A stretch of DNA of 64,000 nt from Ahrensia sp. (lineage in GTDB: Bacteria; Pseudomonadota; Alphaproteobacteria; Rhizobiales; Rhizobiaceae): NCBI GenBank assembly GCA_002706335.1, contig PAKZ01000009.1, positions 248,001-312,000 of the forward strand, written 5' to 3'. A program made the translations under genes and the position numbers. Position 1 is the stretch's first letter, and each line of letters starts with the position of its first letter. A model generated the notes under the pieces. That model was not told the origin of the DNA. It searched no databases and was given only the letters and a program-made list of their open reading frames with translations. Of the stretch, positions 36,127 to 45,510 are shown piece by piece.

Positions 36127-38790
36127 ATGGATGTCGTCGTCGTAGAATCGCCTGCAAAGGCCAAAACAATCAACAAATATCTCGGCTCCGGTTACAAGGT
36201 GCTGGCCTCGTTCGGCCATGTTCGCGACCTTCCGGCCAAGGACGGCTCCGTACGTCCGGACGAGGATTTCGCGATGTCCTGGAGCGTCGACACGGCCTCC
36301 AACAAGCGGCTGAACGACATCGCCGCGGCGATGAAATCCGCCGACTCCCTGATCCTTGCGACGGACCCCGACCGCGAGGGTGAGGCGATTTCCTGGCATG
36401 TGTTGGAAGTCCTCAACAAGAAGAAAGCGATCAAGGACAAGCCGGTCCGCCGTGTCGTCTTCAACGCCATTACCAAGAAGGCCGTCACCGAGGCGATGGC
36501 CAATCCGCGCGATATCGACACGCCGCTGGTCGACGCCTATCTGGCGCGTCGCGCGCTCGACTATCTCGTCGGCTTTACGCTGTCGCCGGTGTTGTGGCGC
36601 AAGCTGCCCGGCGCGCGCTCGGCGGGCCGCGTCCAGTCTGTGGCGTTGCGCCTCGTCTGCGACCGCGAGTCAGAGATCGAGCGCTTCAAGCCGGAGGAAT
36701 ACTGGCAGATAGCCGCGCATCTGAAGACTGAAGGCGGCCAACCCTTCGTCGCGCGCCTGACCGGTTTCGACGGCAAGCGCGTCACCAAGATGGATATCGG
36801 CAATGGCGACCAGGCCGGCACGATCAAGGCGATGCTCGAATCTGCGTCGTTCACCGTCGAGTCGCTGGAAGCCAAGCCCCAGAAGCGCAATCCGGCTCCG
36901 CCCTTCACCACATCGACCCTGCAGCAGGCGGCGTCCGCCAAGCTCGGCTTCGCTCCGGCGCGAACCATGCAGGTAGCGCAGCGCCTCTATGAGGGCATCG
37001 ATGTCGGCGGCGAGACGGTCGGCCTGATCACCTATATGCGTACCGACGGCGTGCAAATGGCGCCGGAGGCGATCACCGCAGCGCGCGATGCGATCGGCAA
37101 GGAGTTCGGCGCGAACTACGTGCCGGACCAGGCGCGTCATTATTCGACCAAGGCCAAGAACGCACAGGAAGCGCACGAAGCGATCCGCCCGACGGACTTT
37201 ATGCGCACACCCGCCTCGGTGCGCAGCGCGCTCGATGGCGACCAGCTGAAGCTCTACGACCTGATCTGGAAGCGCGGCATCGCCAGCCAGATGGCGTCCG
37301 CCGAACTGGAACGCACCACGGTCGAGATCGTCGCGACGGATGGCGGCAAGAACGCCACGCTGCGCGCCACCGGCTCGGTGGTGAAGTTCGACGGTTTCAT
37401 TGCGGCCTACACGGAACACCGCGACGACATGAAAACGGATGCGGACGACGAGGACGAGTCGAACCGCCTGCCCGAAATGCGCAATGGCGAAAAGCCGTCT
37501 CGCGAGAAAATAGATGCGACACAGCATTTCACCGAGCCGCCGCCGCGTTTCTCCGAGGCCTCGCTGATCAAGCGCATGGAAGAGCTCGGCATCGGCCGCC
37601 CGTCCACCTATTCGGCGACGCTGACGACCCTGCGCGACCGCGAATATGTCAAACTGGACGGCAAGAAGCTGATCCCGGAAGCGAAGGGCCGCCTGGTCAC
37701 CGCCTTCCTGGAGGGTTTCTTCGAACGCTACGTGGAATATGACTTCACGGCCTCGCTGGAGGAAAAGCTCGACGAGATTTCCGCCGGGAACCTCAATTGG
37801 AAAGACGTCCTGCGCGACTTCTGGCGCGAATTCTCGGCCCATGTCGAGGAAACAAAGGAACTGCGCATCACCGACGTGCTCGACGCGCTGAACGAGCAGC
37901 TCGAGCCGCTGGTCTTCCCCGCGCGCGAGGACGGCTCCGATCCGCGCATCTGCCCGAAATGCGGCAACGGCAAGCTTTCGCTGAAGCTCGGCAAGTTCGG
38001 CTCCTTCGTCGGTTGCTCCAACTATCCGGAATGCAATTTCACCCGCCAGCTCGGCGAAGAAGGCCCCACGGGCGACGAAGCGGAACTCGCTGACGGCCCG
38101 AAACTGCTCGGCAAGGATCCATACACGGACGAGGAAATCACCCTGCGCTCGGGCCGTTTCGGCCCCTATGTCCAGCGCGGCGAAGGCAAGGAAGCCAAAC
38201 GCTCAAGCCTGCCGAAGGGCTGGAAGGTCGAGGATATCGACCATGAAAAGGCGCTCGCCCTTCTGAACCTGCCGCGTGATGTCGGCCAGCATCCCGAATC
38301 CGGCAAGATGATCTCTGCCGGCCTCGGCCGCTATGGGCCCTTCGTGCTGCATGACGGTACCTATGCCAATCTGGAATCTATCGAGGACGTGTTCTCGATC
38401 GGTCTCAACCGCGCCGTCACCGTGCTGGCCGAGAAAATAGCCAAGGGTCCCGGCCGCCGATCCGCGCCTGCCGCACTCAAGGAACTCGGTGAATATCCGG
38501 AAATCGGCGGACCGATCACGGTTCGCGACGGCCGCTACGGCGCTTACGTCAATCACGGCAAGATCAACGCGACGCTGCCCAAGAACACCGACCCGATGTC
38601 GGTGACGCTCGAGGATGCGGTCAAGCTGATCACCGAGAAGGCGGAGAAGTCCGGCAAGAAGGTCGGCGGCGGCAAGGCCAAGAAGCCGGCGGCGAAAAAG
38701 GCGGCGACCAAGAAGGCGACCGCAAAGAAAGCACCGGCAAAGAAGAAGGCTCCGGCAAAGAAGGCCGCCGCTTCGGACGAAAATGGCTAG
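36127..38790 (+). CDS. topA: DNA topoisomerase I
   Basis: An 887-residue type IA topoisomerase that relaxes negative supercoils. The Toprim domain starts MDVVVVESPAKAKTINKYLG and has the acidic DPDREGEAISWH. The active-site tyrosine is in GLITYMRTDGVQMAP, and the conserved SAGRVQSVALRL lies in the core. A C-terminal zinc finger (CPKCGNGKLSL and CSNYPECNF) is followed by two or more topoisomerase C-terminal repeats (GRFGPYVQ, GRYGPFVL, GRYGAYVN) and a 45-residue Lys/Ala-rich tail with repeated AKK units, histone H1-like. I start at 36127; the upstream frame to 35971 is not conserved. It overlaps rnr by 8 bases. Confidence 0.97.
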   Translation: MDVVVVESPAKAKTINKYLGSGYKVLASFGHVRDLPAKDGSVRPDEDFAMSWSVDTASNKRLNDIAAAMKSADSLILATDPDREGEAISWHVLEVLNKKKAIKDKPVRRVVFNAITKKAVTEAMANPRDIDTPLVDAYLARRALDYLVGFTLSPVLWRKLPGARSAGRVQSVALRLVCDRESEIERFKPEEYWQIAAHLKTEGGQPFVARLTGFDGKRVTKMDIGNGDQAGTIKAMLESASFTVESLEAKPQKRNPAPPFTTSTLQQAASAKLGFAPARTMQVAQRLYEGIDVGGETVGLITYMRTDGVQMAPEAITAARDAIGKEFGANYVPDQARHYSTKAKNAQEAHEAIRPTDFMRTPASVRSALDGDQLKLYDLIWKRGIASQMASAELERTTVEIVATDGGKNATLRATGSVVKFDGFIAAYTEHRDDMKTDADDEDESNRLPEMRNGEKPSREKIDATQHFTEPPPRFSEASLIKRMEELGIGRPSTYSATLTTLRDREYVKLDGKKLIPEAKGRLVTAFLEGFFERYVEYDFTASLEEKLDEISAGNLNWKDVLRDFWREFSAHVEETKELRITDVLDALNEQLEPLVFPAREDGSDPRICPKCGNGKLSLKLGKFGSFVGCSNYPECNFTRQLGEEGPTGDEAELADGPKLLGKDPYTDEEITLRSGRFGPYVQRGEGKEAKRSSLPKGWKVEDIDHEKALALLNLPRDVGQHPESGKMISAGLGRYGPFVLHDGTYANLESIEDVFSIGLNRAVTVLAEKIAKGPGRRSAPAALKELGEYPEIGGPITVRDGRYGAYVNHGKINATLPKNTDPMSVTLEDAVKLITEKAEKSGKKVGGGKAKKPAAKKAATKKATAKKAPAKKKAPAKKAAASDENG

Positions 38791-41128
38791 GCGCAAAGGC
38801 GACCCCAAGCCGCAACCGAAAGAGCGTTCCGCGCATCTGCCCACACGCGATGACGTCATTGCCTTTATCCGGGAAAATCCTGACCGGTCCACGAAGCGCG
38901 ACGTCGCCAAGGCCTTCAACCTGAAGGGCGAAGACCGGGTCGCGCTGAAACATCTTTTCAAGGAACTGGAGGAAGAAGGCATCTTCCAGCGGCGCGGCAA
39001 GCGTCTCGTCGCCGCCGGCGCGCTGCCGCCGGTCATGGTGCTGACCGTAACCGGCCGCGACCGCGATGGCGCCCTTCTCGCCCGGCCGCTCGAGTGGGAC
39101 GACGCCGAACAGGGTGAACCGCCGCTGATCTCCATCCGCATGCCGCGCAACGCGAAGCAACGCCCCGCCGCGGCCGGCGTCGGCGACCGCGTACTGGCGC
39201 GCATCTCGCCGCCCCGCGAAGACGGCGAACCCCATCTCGCCCGGGTCATCAAGAAGCTGGAAAAGCGCCGCGCCGCGATCCTTGGCGTCATCCGCCATAC
39301 GGACGACGGCGGCTACAGGCTCGAACCCGTCGAACGCAAGCAGTCCGAACTTATCATTGAAAAGGACCAGCTCGGCGATGCCAGCGTCGGCGATCTGGTC
39401 GAAGCCGAGGTAACCCGCGCCGGCCGCTACGGCCTGCAGCGCGCCGCGGTCACGCAGCGCATCGGCTCGTTCGCCTCGGAAAAGGCGGTTTCGATGATCG
39501 CCATCCACGCCAACGACATCCCGCATGTCTTTCCCGACGCGGCGATGGAAGAGGCGAAAGCGGCCAAACCCGTCGCGCAAGGCGGCAAGCGTGAGGACTG
39601 GCGCAATCTGCCGCTGGTGACCATCGATCCGCCCGACGCGAAGGATCATGACGACGCCGTGCATGCCGAACCGGACCTGGATGTCGGCAACCCCGGGGGC
39701 CACACCCTCACCGTCGCCATCGCCGATGTCGCTTACTACGTTCGGCCGGGCTCGGCGCTCGACAGGGAAGCGCTGAAGCGCGGCAATTCGGTCTATTTCC
39801 CGGACCGGGTCGTACCGATGCTGCCTGAGCGCATCTCCAACGATCTGTGCTCGCTGCGCGAAGGAGAAGACCGCCCAGCCCTTGCCGTGCGTATGATCTT
39901 CGGCGCGGATGGCCGCAAGCGCAGCCATACATTCCACCGCGTCACCATGCGGTCTGCCGCGAAGCTGTCATACCAGCAGGCCCAGGCCGCGATCGACGGT
40001 GCGCCGGACGACCAGACCGGGCCGCTGCTCGAGCCGATCCTGAAGCCCCTCTGGGAGGCCTATCGCTGCCTGCACAAGGGCCGCATGGCGCGCGCACCGC
40101 TGGAACTCGACTTGCCCGAGCGCAAGATCGTGCTCAATGCCGAAGGCATGGTCGACCGCGTCATCGTCCCGTCCCGCCTCGATGCCCACAAGCTGATCGA
40201 GGAATGCATGATCCAGGCGAATGTCGCTGCGGCGGAGACGCTGGAAGGCAAGCGCCAGATGCTCGTCTATCGCGTCCACGATTCGCCTTCGCTCGCCAAG
40301 GAAGAGGCGTTGCGCGATTTCCTCAAGACGCTCGACATCTCGCTGGCGCGCGGCGCGCAGCTTCGCCCGGCCGCCTTCAACGTGATCCTCGACGCCGTCA
40401 AGAACACGGACCACGCCGCGCTCGTCAACGAGGTGATCCTGCGCAGCCAGGCGCAGGCGGAATATACGCCGGAGAATTACGGCCATTTCGGCCTCAACCT
40501 GCTGCGCTACGCCCATTTCACCTCGCCGATCCGCCGCTATGCCGACCTGATCGTGCATCGCGCCCTGATCCGGGCGCTGGGTCTCGGCGACGGCACCGAC
40601 GGCCTGCCCGACGTCTCGGAAGACCAGCTGAGCGAAATCGCCAGCCAGATTTCCGCGGCAGAACGTCGCGCGGTCCATGCCGAGCGCGACACGGTCGACC
40701 GGCTGATCGCACTGCATCTGGCCGACAATATCGGCGAGGTCTTCGACGGCCGGGTCGCTGGCATGTCGTCGGCCGGCCTCTTCATCTCGCTGCCAGCCTA
40801 TGGCGCCGATGGCTTTGTTCCCGCTTCGACTCTCGGTGACGAATATTACCACTACGACGAGGCGCAGCACGCCATGGTCGGCGAACATTCGGGCCAGGGA
40901 TACCGGCTCGGAGACCCGGTGACAGTGAAGATCGTCGAGGTGTTGCCGCTCGCCGGCTCGATGCGCTTCGAGATGATCAGCGAGCCGCGCAAGCTTGGCA
41001 CGTCGTCGAAATCGTTTCATAAGGCGAAAAAAGGCGCACGGGTGGCCTCGCGCGGAAAACGCGGCGGGCCGGGACCGGGCAGAGGCAGGCCGCACAAGGG
41101 CGGCCCCAAATCAGGACGCAGACGATGA
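38783..41128 (+). CDS. rnr: Ribonuclease R
   Basis: A 781-residue 3'-5' exoribonuclease that degrades structured RNA and supports rRNA and tmRNA quality control. It has an N-terminal winged-helix region (about 20-80), cold-shock domains, the RNB catalytic domain with PDAKDHDDAVHAE (metal-binding Asp), and the active-site part HFTSPIRRYADLIVHR. The C-terminal S1 domain lies at about 640-725, followed by a basic tail. The order topA-rnr is usual in Rhizobiales. It overlaps topA (8 bases) and the DUF983 gene (ATGA). Confidence 0.96.
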   Translation: MARRKGDPKPQPKERSAHLPTRDDVIAFIRENPDRSTKRDVAKAFNLKGEDRVALKHLFKELEEEGIFQRRGKRLVAAGALPPVMVLTVTGRDRDGALLARPLEWDDAEQGEPPLISIRMPRNAKQRPAAAGVGDRVLARISPPREDGEPHLARVIKKLEKRRAAILGVIRHTDDGGYRLEPVERKQSELIIEKDQLGDASVGDLVEAEVTRAGRYGLQRAAVTQRIGSFASEKAVSMIAIHANDIPHVFPDAAMEEAKAAKPVAQGGKREDWRNLPLVTIDPPDAKDHDDAVHAEPDLDVGNPGGHTLTVAIADVAYYVRPGSALDREALKRGNSVYFPDRVVPMLPERISNDLCSLREGEDRPALAVRMIFGADGRKRSHTFHRVTMRSAAKLSYQQAQAAIDGAPDDQTGPLLEPILKPLWEAYRCLHKGRMARAPLELDLPERKIVLNAEGMVDRVIVPSRLDAHKLIEECMIQANVAAAETLEGKRQMLVYRVHDSPSLAKEEALRDFLKTLDISLARGAQLRPAAFNVILDAVKNTDHAALVNEVILRSQAQAEYTPENYGHFGLNLLRYAHFTSPIRRYADLIVHRALIRALGLGDGTDGLPDVSEDQLSEIASQISAAERRAVHAERDTVDRLIALHLADNIGEVFDGRVAGMSSAGLFISLPAYGADGFVPASTLGDEYYHYDEAQHAMVGEHSGQGYRLGDPVTVKIVEVLPLAGSMRFEMISEPRKLGTSSKSFHKAKKGARVASRGKRGGPGPGRGRPHKGGPKSGRRR

Positions 41129-41565
41129 CGGAAACGATGATCTTTAACGGCGAGGAGGCAGCGCGCCCGAAACGCCCGGTCATGCAGGCGATGAAACGCG
41201 GTTTCGCTGGACGCTGCCCGCATTGCGGCGAAGGCAGGCTGTTTGCATCCTTCGTCAAGCCGGTCGAGACATGTTCGGTATGTGGCGAGGATCTGAGCCA
41301 CCAGCGCGCCGACGATTTCCCGGCCTATCTGAACATCATCATTGTCGGCCACATCGGCGTCGGCGGCTTCACCATGGCCGAAGCGCTGTCCGATCTTTCT
41401 GGCTGGATCCATCTGGCGATCTGGGTCCCAATCATGCTGATCATGTCTGTCGTCCTGATGCAGCCGCTGAAAGGCGCGGTCATCGGCTTCCAGTGGGCCA
41501 ACTACATGCACGGCTTCGGCGGCGAGGACGACATGCCGGAGTCCCATCCGGAACTCGACAGCTGA
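41125..41565 (+). CDS. DUF983 membrane protein with zinc-binding motif
   Basis: A 146-residue protein with a cytoplasmic zinc-ribbon-like part (CPHCGEGRLF and CSVCGEDLSHQRADDFPAYL) followed by two transmembrane helices (about 70-90 and 95-118). The DUF983 signature DDFPAYLNIIIVGHIG is present. Function is unknown. It overlaps the rnr stop codon as ATGA, so it belongs to the topA-rnr operon. Confidence 0.93.
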   Translation: MTETMIFNGEEAARPKRPVMQAMKRGFAGRCPHCGEGRLFASFVKPVETCSVCGEDLSHQRADDFPAYLNIIIVGHIGVGGFTMAEALSDLSGWIHLAIWVPIMLIMSVVLMQPLKGAVIGFQWANYMHGFGGEDDMPESHPELDS

Positions 41566-41575
41566 TCGCGCCTCG

Positions 41576-42310
41576 ATGCTGGAAAAACTGGCCGAACTCA
41601 ACAAGCCTTACGGCCCGGCGCCATACAGACGGCCACGCGACGCCGCGACGCTGATCCTGCTCGACCAGAGCGGAACCGTTCCACGGCTTCTGATGGGGCG
41701 GCGGAGCGAGCAGCTTGCCTTCATGCCCGGCATGTATGTGTTTCCGGGCGGACGGACTGAACGCTCCGACCTGACTGCGCCGCGCACGGGCGTCTTGCAC
41801 CGCGGCGACGCCGAAAGGCTGATCAGGGGCATGGGCCGGACCGGCACGCCACGCCGCGCCGAAGCCCTGATAATGTCGGCGATCCGCGAGACGCAGGAAG
41901 AGACCGGCCTGCTGATCGGCAAAGCCGGCGCCGCGCAATCGTCTACCCGCTCGCCGGCATGGCGGACGTTTCTCGACCGGGGCATCCTGCCCACCCTCTC
42001 CGCGATCCGATTCGTCGCGCGCGCGATCACGCCTCCCGGCCGCGTCCGCCGATTCGACACCCGGTTTTTCGTCGCCGATGCCGGCCATGTCGCCAATCCG
42101 GACGAACTGATCGCCAACCCGGCGGAAGAACTGGACGAGGTGCGCTGGGTCGGTCTCGATGCACTGGAAAGCATCAGGATGCCGACGATCACCGAGGCGA
42201 TTCTCGACCTGCTCGCGGAGCGCCTGCGTGAAGACCCTGCGCTCGACCGCGCCCTGCCGGTGCCGTTCATTCGCGCTGAAAATCGGCGCTACGTCCTCAC
42301 ACGCGACTGA
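41576..42310 (+). CDS. NUDIX hydrolase
   Basis: A 244-residue NUDIX-fold pyrophosphohydrolase. The Nudix box is present, in partly diverged form: the N-terminal Gly-rich segment MPGMYVFPGGRTERSD and the core AIRETQEETGLLIG, which carries the catalytic Glu residues. The large insert between these two is typical of a group of alphaproteobacterial NUDIX proteins. Substrate is unknown (perhaps a coenzyme A or nucleotide derivative). It follows the DUF983 gene by 10 bases, at the end of the topA-rnr transcription unit. Confidence 0.9.
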   Translation: MLEKLAELNKPYGPAPYRRPRDAATLILLDQSGTVPRLLMGRRSEQLAFMPGMYVFPGGRTERSDLTAPRTGVLHRGDAERLIRGMGRTGTPRRAEALIMSAIRETQEETGLLIGKAGAAQSSTRSPAWRTFLDRGILPTLSAIRFVARAITPPGRVRRFDTRFFVADAGHVANPDELIANPAEELDEVRWVGLDALESIRMPTITEAILDLLAERLREDPALDRALPVPFIRAENRRYVLTRD

Positions 42311-42326
42311 ACGCCGCCGGAGACGC

Positions 42327-42352
42327 TTGACTTTTGGCGCGTAATCCATAAG
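42327..42352 (+). promoter_or_regulatory. Candidate promoter of rpmG
   Basis: A TTGACT box (42327-42332) is followed by CATAAG (42347-42352). The spacer is only 14 bases, shorter than ideal, so the -10 position is uncertain. It lies about 75 bases before rpmG, in the only gap where a promoter for it would fit. Confidence 0.3.
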
Positions 42353-42425
42353 TTCCGCGCAAATTCGCCGGCGGCCTTTCCAGTGATCCGTTTCGGCTCG
42401 CCCTCAGGAAAAGACAGGTAAGACC

Positions 42426-42593
42426 ATGGCAAAGGCCACGACGATCAAGATCAAACTGCTGTCCACGGCAGACACCGGCTTCTTCTACGTGACGAAGAAG
42501 AACAGCCGTACCTTCACCGAAAAGATGGTGAAGACCAAGTACGACCCGATTGCCAAGAAGCACGTCGAGTTCAAGGAAGCGAAGATCAAGTAA
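42426..42593 (+). CDS. rpmG: 50S ribosomal protein L33
   Basis: A 55-residue ribosomal protein of the large subunit: [20 protein letters not shown], then [10 protein letters not shown] and [20 protein letters not shown]. It is the type without the Cys pairs, hence zinc-independent. The length and sequence are standard for Alphaproteobacteria. A strong terminator follows, so it is probably expressed by itself. Confidence 0.98.
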   Translation: MAKATTIKIKLLSTADTGFFYVTKKNSRTFTEKMVKTKYDPIAKKHVEFKEAKIK

Positions 42594-42618
42594 GATCGCG
42601 CAATCCTCGCCTATCGGG

Positions 42619-42648
42619 AACCGCCGTTCGCAAGACCGGCGGTTTTTT
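42619..42648 (+). terminator. Rho-independent terminator after rpmG
   Basis: AACCGCCG (42619-42626) pairs with CGGCGGTT (42637-42644) around a 10-base loop, followed by a T run. It lies 25 bases after the rpmG stop, and its reverse side could also help stop pleD transcription. Confidence 0.88.
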
Positions 42649-42662
42649 GTTGGCTGTAACGC

Positions 42663-44039
42663 TCAGGCCGCCCTGGAAACGACGCGGTTGCGGCCGGTCT
42701 GCTTGGCTTCGTAAAGCGCTTCGTCGGCGCGCTTGAGCAGCGCCTTGGCGGTCTCGTTCTCTGACTGGATCAGGCTGGTGACGCCGACGCTGACCGTGAC
42801 CTCGATGGTGCGCGCGCCGTTCTCGATGGAGAAGTCGTCCGATTCGATCTGGGCACGCAGACGTTCGGCGACTTCGGCGGCGATATGCGGCGGGGTGTCC
42901 GGCATGACGATGACGAACTCTTCGCCGCCATAACGGCAGGCGAGATCCATGCCGCGTACATTATCGCGCAGCCGCCGCGCGAATTCGCGAAGCACGTCGT
43001 CGCCGGCATCGTGGCCATGGGTGTCGTTGACGTCCTTGAACCGGTCGATATCGGTGATCAGCAGCGATAATTGCTTGCCGCGGTTGAGCCCCCGGGCGAC
43101 CAGCGTCTCCAGATGCGTGTCGAGATAGCGGCGGTTGTGCAGCCCTGTCAGCCCGTCCGTGACCGCGAGCTCGATCGAAGCAGCGACATTGTCGCGAAGG
43201 CTGTCGTGATAGCGCTTGCGGCGAACCTGGGTGCGCAGCCGAGCTGTCAGTTCGTTGGGATCGACGGGACGCACAATATAGTCATTGACGCCCAGTTCCA
43301 GCCCGCGCTTGACCAGATTGTCGTCGTCGGTCTCGGCCACAAGGATGATCGGCACGAACCGCGTGCGGTCAAGCGAGCGCAATTGCGAGCAGATGCGCAG
43401 CGCGTCGAATTCAGTGAACCGCGCCGCGACGAAGACGCAGTCGAAATCGCCCTCCGCGGCTGTCATTACGGCGCCCTGCGGCTCCCCCGCATGGACGATC
43501 TCGAAATTCTTCCGCAGCGGCTTGACCAGCCGCTCGAACGAGGAGCTGCGTTCGTCGACCACCAGGACTTTCGGCTTTGCGCCGCTATCGTCATCCTTGT
43601 CGCTCAGCAGCGTATCCAGTCCGATATCGCGGGCGGTCACGGCGCGCAGGCGCAATTCATCTGTCAGCATCTTCAGGCGAAGCAGGCTGCGGACGCGCGC
43701 CAGCAATTGCATCTCGTCGACCGGCTTGGTCAGGAAGTCGTCCGCGCCGGCTTGCAGACCGCGCACGCGATCAGCCATCTCGTCCAGCGCCGTGACGATG
43801 ACCACCGGGATGTGGCAGGTCGCGGCATTGGCCTTCAGCTGCTCGCAAACCTCGAAACCGTCGATCCCCGGCATCATGATGTCGAGCAGGACAAGATCGA
43901 CGGACGTTTCCGTACAAATTTTCAGCGCTTCCTGCCCGTCGCTGGCTGTGATGACATTGAAATATTCCGCGGTCAGCCGCGTCTCGAGCAGATCGCGGTT
44001 CGCCTCGATGTCATCAACTACCAGTATACGCGCGGTCAT
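42663..44039 (-). CDS. pleD: Diguanylate cyclase response regulator PleD
   Basis: A 458-residue response regulator that makes cyclic di-GMP when phosphorylated, controlling cell-pole development in Caulobacter. There are two receiver domains: the first has the phosphorylatable Asp53 in LVLLDIMMPGIDGFE, the second (about 155-270) is degenerate. The GGDEF domain ends the protein with CRYGGEEFVIVMP at about 371; the product-inhibition RxxD site (RGMD) lies five residues before it. Order and lengths match Caulobacter PleD. It is the second gene after divK on the minus strand. Confidence 0.97.
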   Translation of the reverse strand: MTARILVVDDIEANRDLLETRLTAEYFNVITASDGQEALKICTETSVDLVLLDIMMPGIDGFEVCEQLKANAATCHIPVVIVTALDEMADRVRGLQAGADDFLTKPVDEMQLLARVRSLLRLKMLTDELRLRAVTARDIGLDTLLSDKDDDSGAKPKVLVVDERSSSFERLVKPLRKNFEIVHAGEPQGAVMTAAEGDFDCVFVAARFTEFDALRICSQLRSLDRTRFVPIILVAETDDDNLVKRGLELGVNDYIVRPVDPNELTARLRTQVRRKRYHDSLRDNVAASIELAVTDGLTGLHNRRYLDTHLETLVARGLNRGKQLSLLITDIDRFKDVNDTHGHDAGDDVLREFARRLRDNVRGMDLACRYGGEEFVIVMPDTPPHIAAEVAERLRAQIESDDFSIENGARTIEVTVSVGVTSLIQSENETAKALLKRADEALYEAKQTGRNRVVSRAA

Positions 44040-44060
44040 GGGACGCTATCCTGTTCCGAA

Positions 44061-44432
44061 TCAAACGTCGCCAAGATACGACTTAATGGTTTCGATAAAT
44101 TTAGGAACGGAAATCGGTTTCGATATGTATCCCTCGCAACCGCCCTGCCGGATTCTCTCCTCGTCGCCCTTCATGGCGAAGGCGGTGACGGCGATGACCG
44201 GGATCGTGTGCAGGTCGTCGTCATCCTTGAGCCAGCGCGTCACATCGAGGCCCGAGACCTCTGGAAGCTGGATGTCCATCAGGATCAAATCCGGACGGTG
44301 TGCGCGGGCGAGATCGAGCGCCTCCAACCCGTTGCGGGTCCGTACCGTTTCGTAACCGCTGGCCTCGATGAGATCGCGGAAGAGCTTCATGTTGAGCTCA
44401 TTGTCCTCGACGATCATGACCGTCTTTGCCAT
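44061..44432 (-). CDS. divK: Single-domain response regulator DivK
   Basis: A 123-residue receiver-only regulator, the partner of histidine kinases PleC/DivJ/DivL that controls CtrA activity and cell division. The phosphorylation site is Asp53 in [20 protein letters not shown]; acidic pocket residues are VEDNE at the start and the conserved Lys lies in [10 protein letters not shown] start at 44432 because GGGAGAAACAC precedes it; the longer reading from 44498 is not family-like. It is transcribed with pleD, 21 bases apart, and divergent from the DUF3572 gene. Confidence 0.97.
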   Translation of the reverse strand: MAKTVMIVEDNELNMKLFRDLIEASGYETVRTRNGLEALDLARAHRPDLILMDIQLPEVSGLDVTRWLKDDDDLHTIPVIAVTAFAMKGDEERIRQGGCEGYISKPISVPKFIETIKSYLGDV

Positions 44433-44534
44433 GTGTTTCTCCCGACCATGTGCGGAAGCCGGCGCCTGAGCCGAATCCGGTGTCGTTTTTGCCTTCATCC
44501 ACAGCTATAACGCGATTCCCTTGAAAAAGAGCGA

Positions 44535-44843
44535 ATGGACGGGGAAATGACCGAGGAAACAGGCGAAACCTGCCCGGACGCGGTGGCCGTGACGGCCCTC
44601 GGCTGGATCGCGGGCAATGAGGATATGCTGAACCGCTTCCTGGCGCTGACCGGCATCGAGGCTGGCCAGATCCGGAACGCGGCGGCCGAACCGGGTTTTC
44701 TCGCCGGGGTGCTCGATTTCCTGCTCGCACACGAGCCGAGCCTGATGGCCTTCTGCAACGAGACCGGGACGGACCCGGATCTCGTGCAGCATGCGCGCGA
44801 GGAACTGCTCGGCAATCCGGGCGATGAATGGCCATCGACGTGA
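44535..44843 (+). CDS. DUF3572 family protein
   Basis: A 102-residue helical protein of the DUF3572 family, found in Rhizobiales next to divK, as here. The core is ALGWIAGNEDMLNRFLALTG, then IEAGQIRNAA and DFLLAHEPSLMAFC. Function is unknown. The end overlaps the start of the next gene by 16 bases, so expression is coupled. Confidence 0.9.
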   Translation: MDGEMTEETGETCPDAVAVTALGWIAGNEDMLNRFLALTGIEAGQIRNAAAEPGFLAGVLDFLLAHEPSLMAFCNETGTDPDLVQHAREELLGNPGDEWPST

Positions 44844-45505
44844 CGCCGCAGGAACGCGCCCGCATCGATGCGCTGGCCCGATCCGATCGGCCCCTCATCG
44901 TCGCCGACATAGACGAGGTCGTGCTGGAATTCGTCGCCCCCTTCATGGCCTTCCTGGAAAGCCACGGCCATGAATACCGGCCGACTTCGTTTCGCCTGAC
45001 CGGGAATGTCTACTTCAAGGAGACAGGGCAAGCATCTGAAAAGGAAGCTGTTTCCGATTTTCTTGAACGATTCTTCGGCGAGCATGACACATGGCAGAAA
45101 CCGGTGGCCGGCGCGCTCGATACGCTGTCCGAGATCGAACAGGCGCATAAGGCCGACATTGTCTTCCTGACTGCCATGCCGCCGCACCATCACGCACGCC
45201 GCCGCGCCCTGCTCGACACCCATGGCTTCACCCATCCGATGATCGCGACCAAGGCCGCCAAGGGCGAAGCGGTGGCGGAACTCATGAGACACCATCCGGG
45301 AAAGCCGGTGGCTTTCATCGACGACCTGCCACCGAACCACATCTCCGTGCTGGAAACCGTGCCGGGCGCGCTCGGCCTGCAGATGATGGCCTATGCACCG
45401 CTGCGCCCCCATCTGCCGGCAATGCCCGAAGGTGTGACCAGTGTCGAGGATTGGCCTGCGGCGGCGCAGGCCATCGCCGAATTCCTCGCAGCGTACGGAC
45501 GCTGA
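44828..45505 (+). CDS. HAD-like hydrolase domain protein
   Basis: A 225-residue protein with the four HAD superfamily motifs: Asp27 and Asp29 in IVADIDEVVLEF, Thr115 in IVFLTAMPP, a Lys at about 142-145 in IATKAAKGE, and Asp165-Asp166 in AFIDDLPPNH. The Thr to Lys spacing and length fit a small phosphatase. The second residue after the nucleophile is Ile, which is unusual but seen in this group. Substrate is unknown. It overlaps the DUF3572 gene. Confidence 0.8.
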   Translation: MAIDVTPQERARIDALARSDRPLIVADIDEVVLEFVAPFMAFLESHGHEYRPTSFRLTGNVYFKETGQASEKEAVSDFLERFFGEHDTWQKPVAGALDTLSEIEQAHKADIVFLTAMPPHHHARRRALLDTHGFTHPMIATKAAKGEAVAELMRHHPGKPVAFIDDLPPNHISVLETVPGALGLQMMAYAPLRPHLPAMPEGVTSVEDWPAAAQAIAEFLAAYGR

Positions 45506-45510
45506 CCGTT

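Noticed and set aside
43071-44510. 479-codon open frame on the plus strand
   Set aside because: Antisense to pleD and divK, whose identity is certain from motifs and length.
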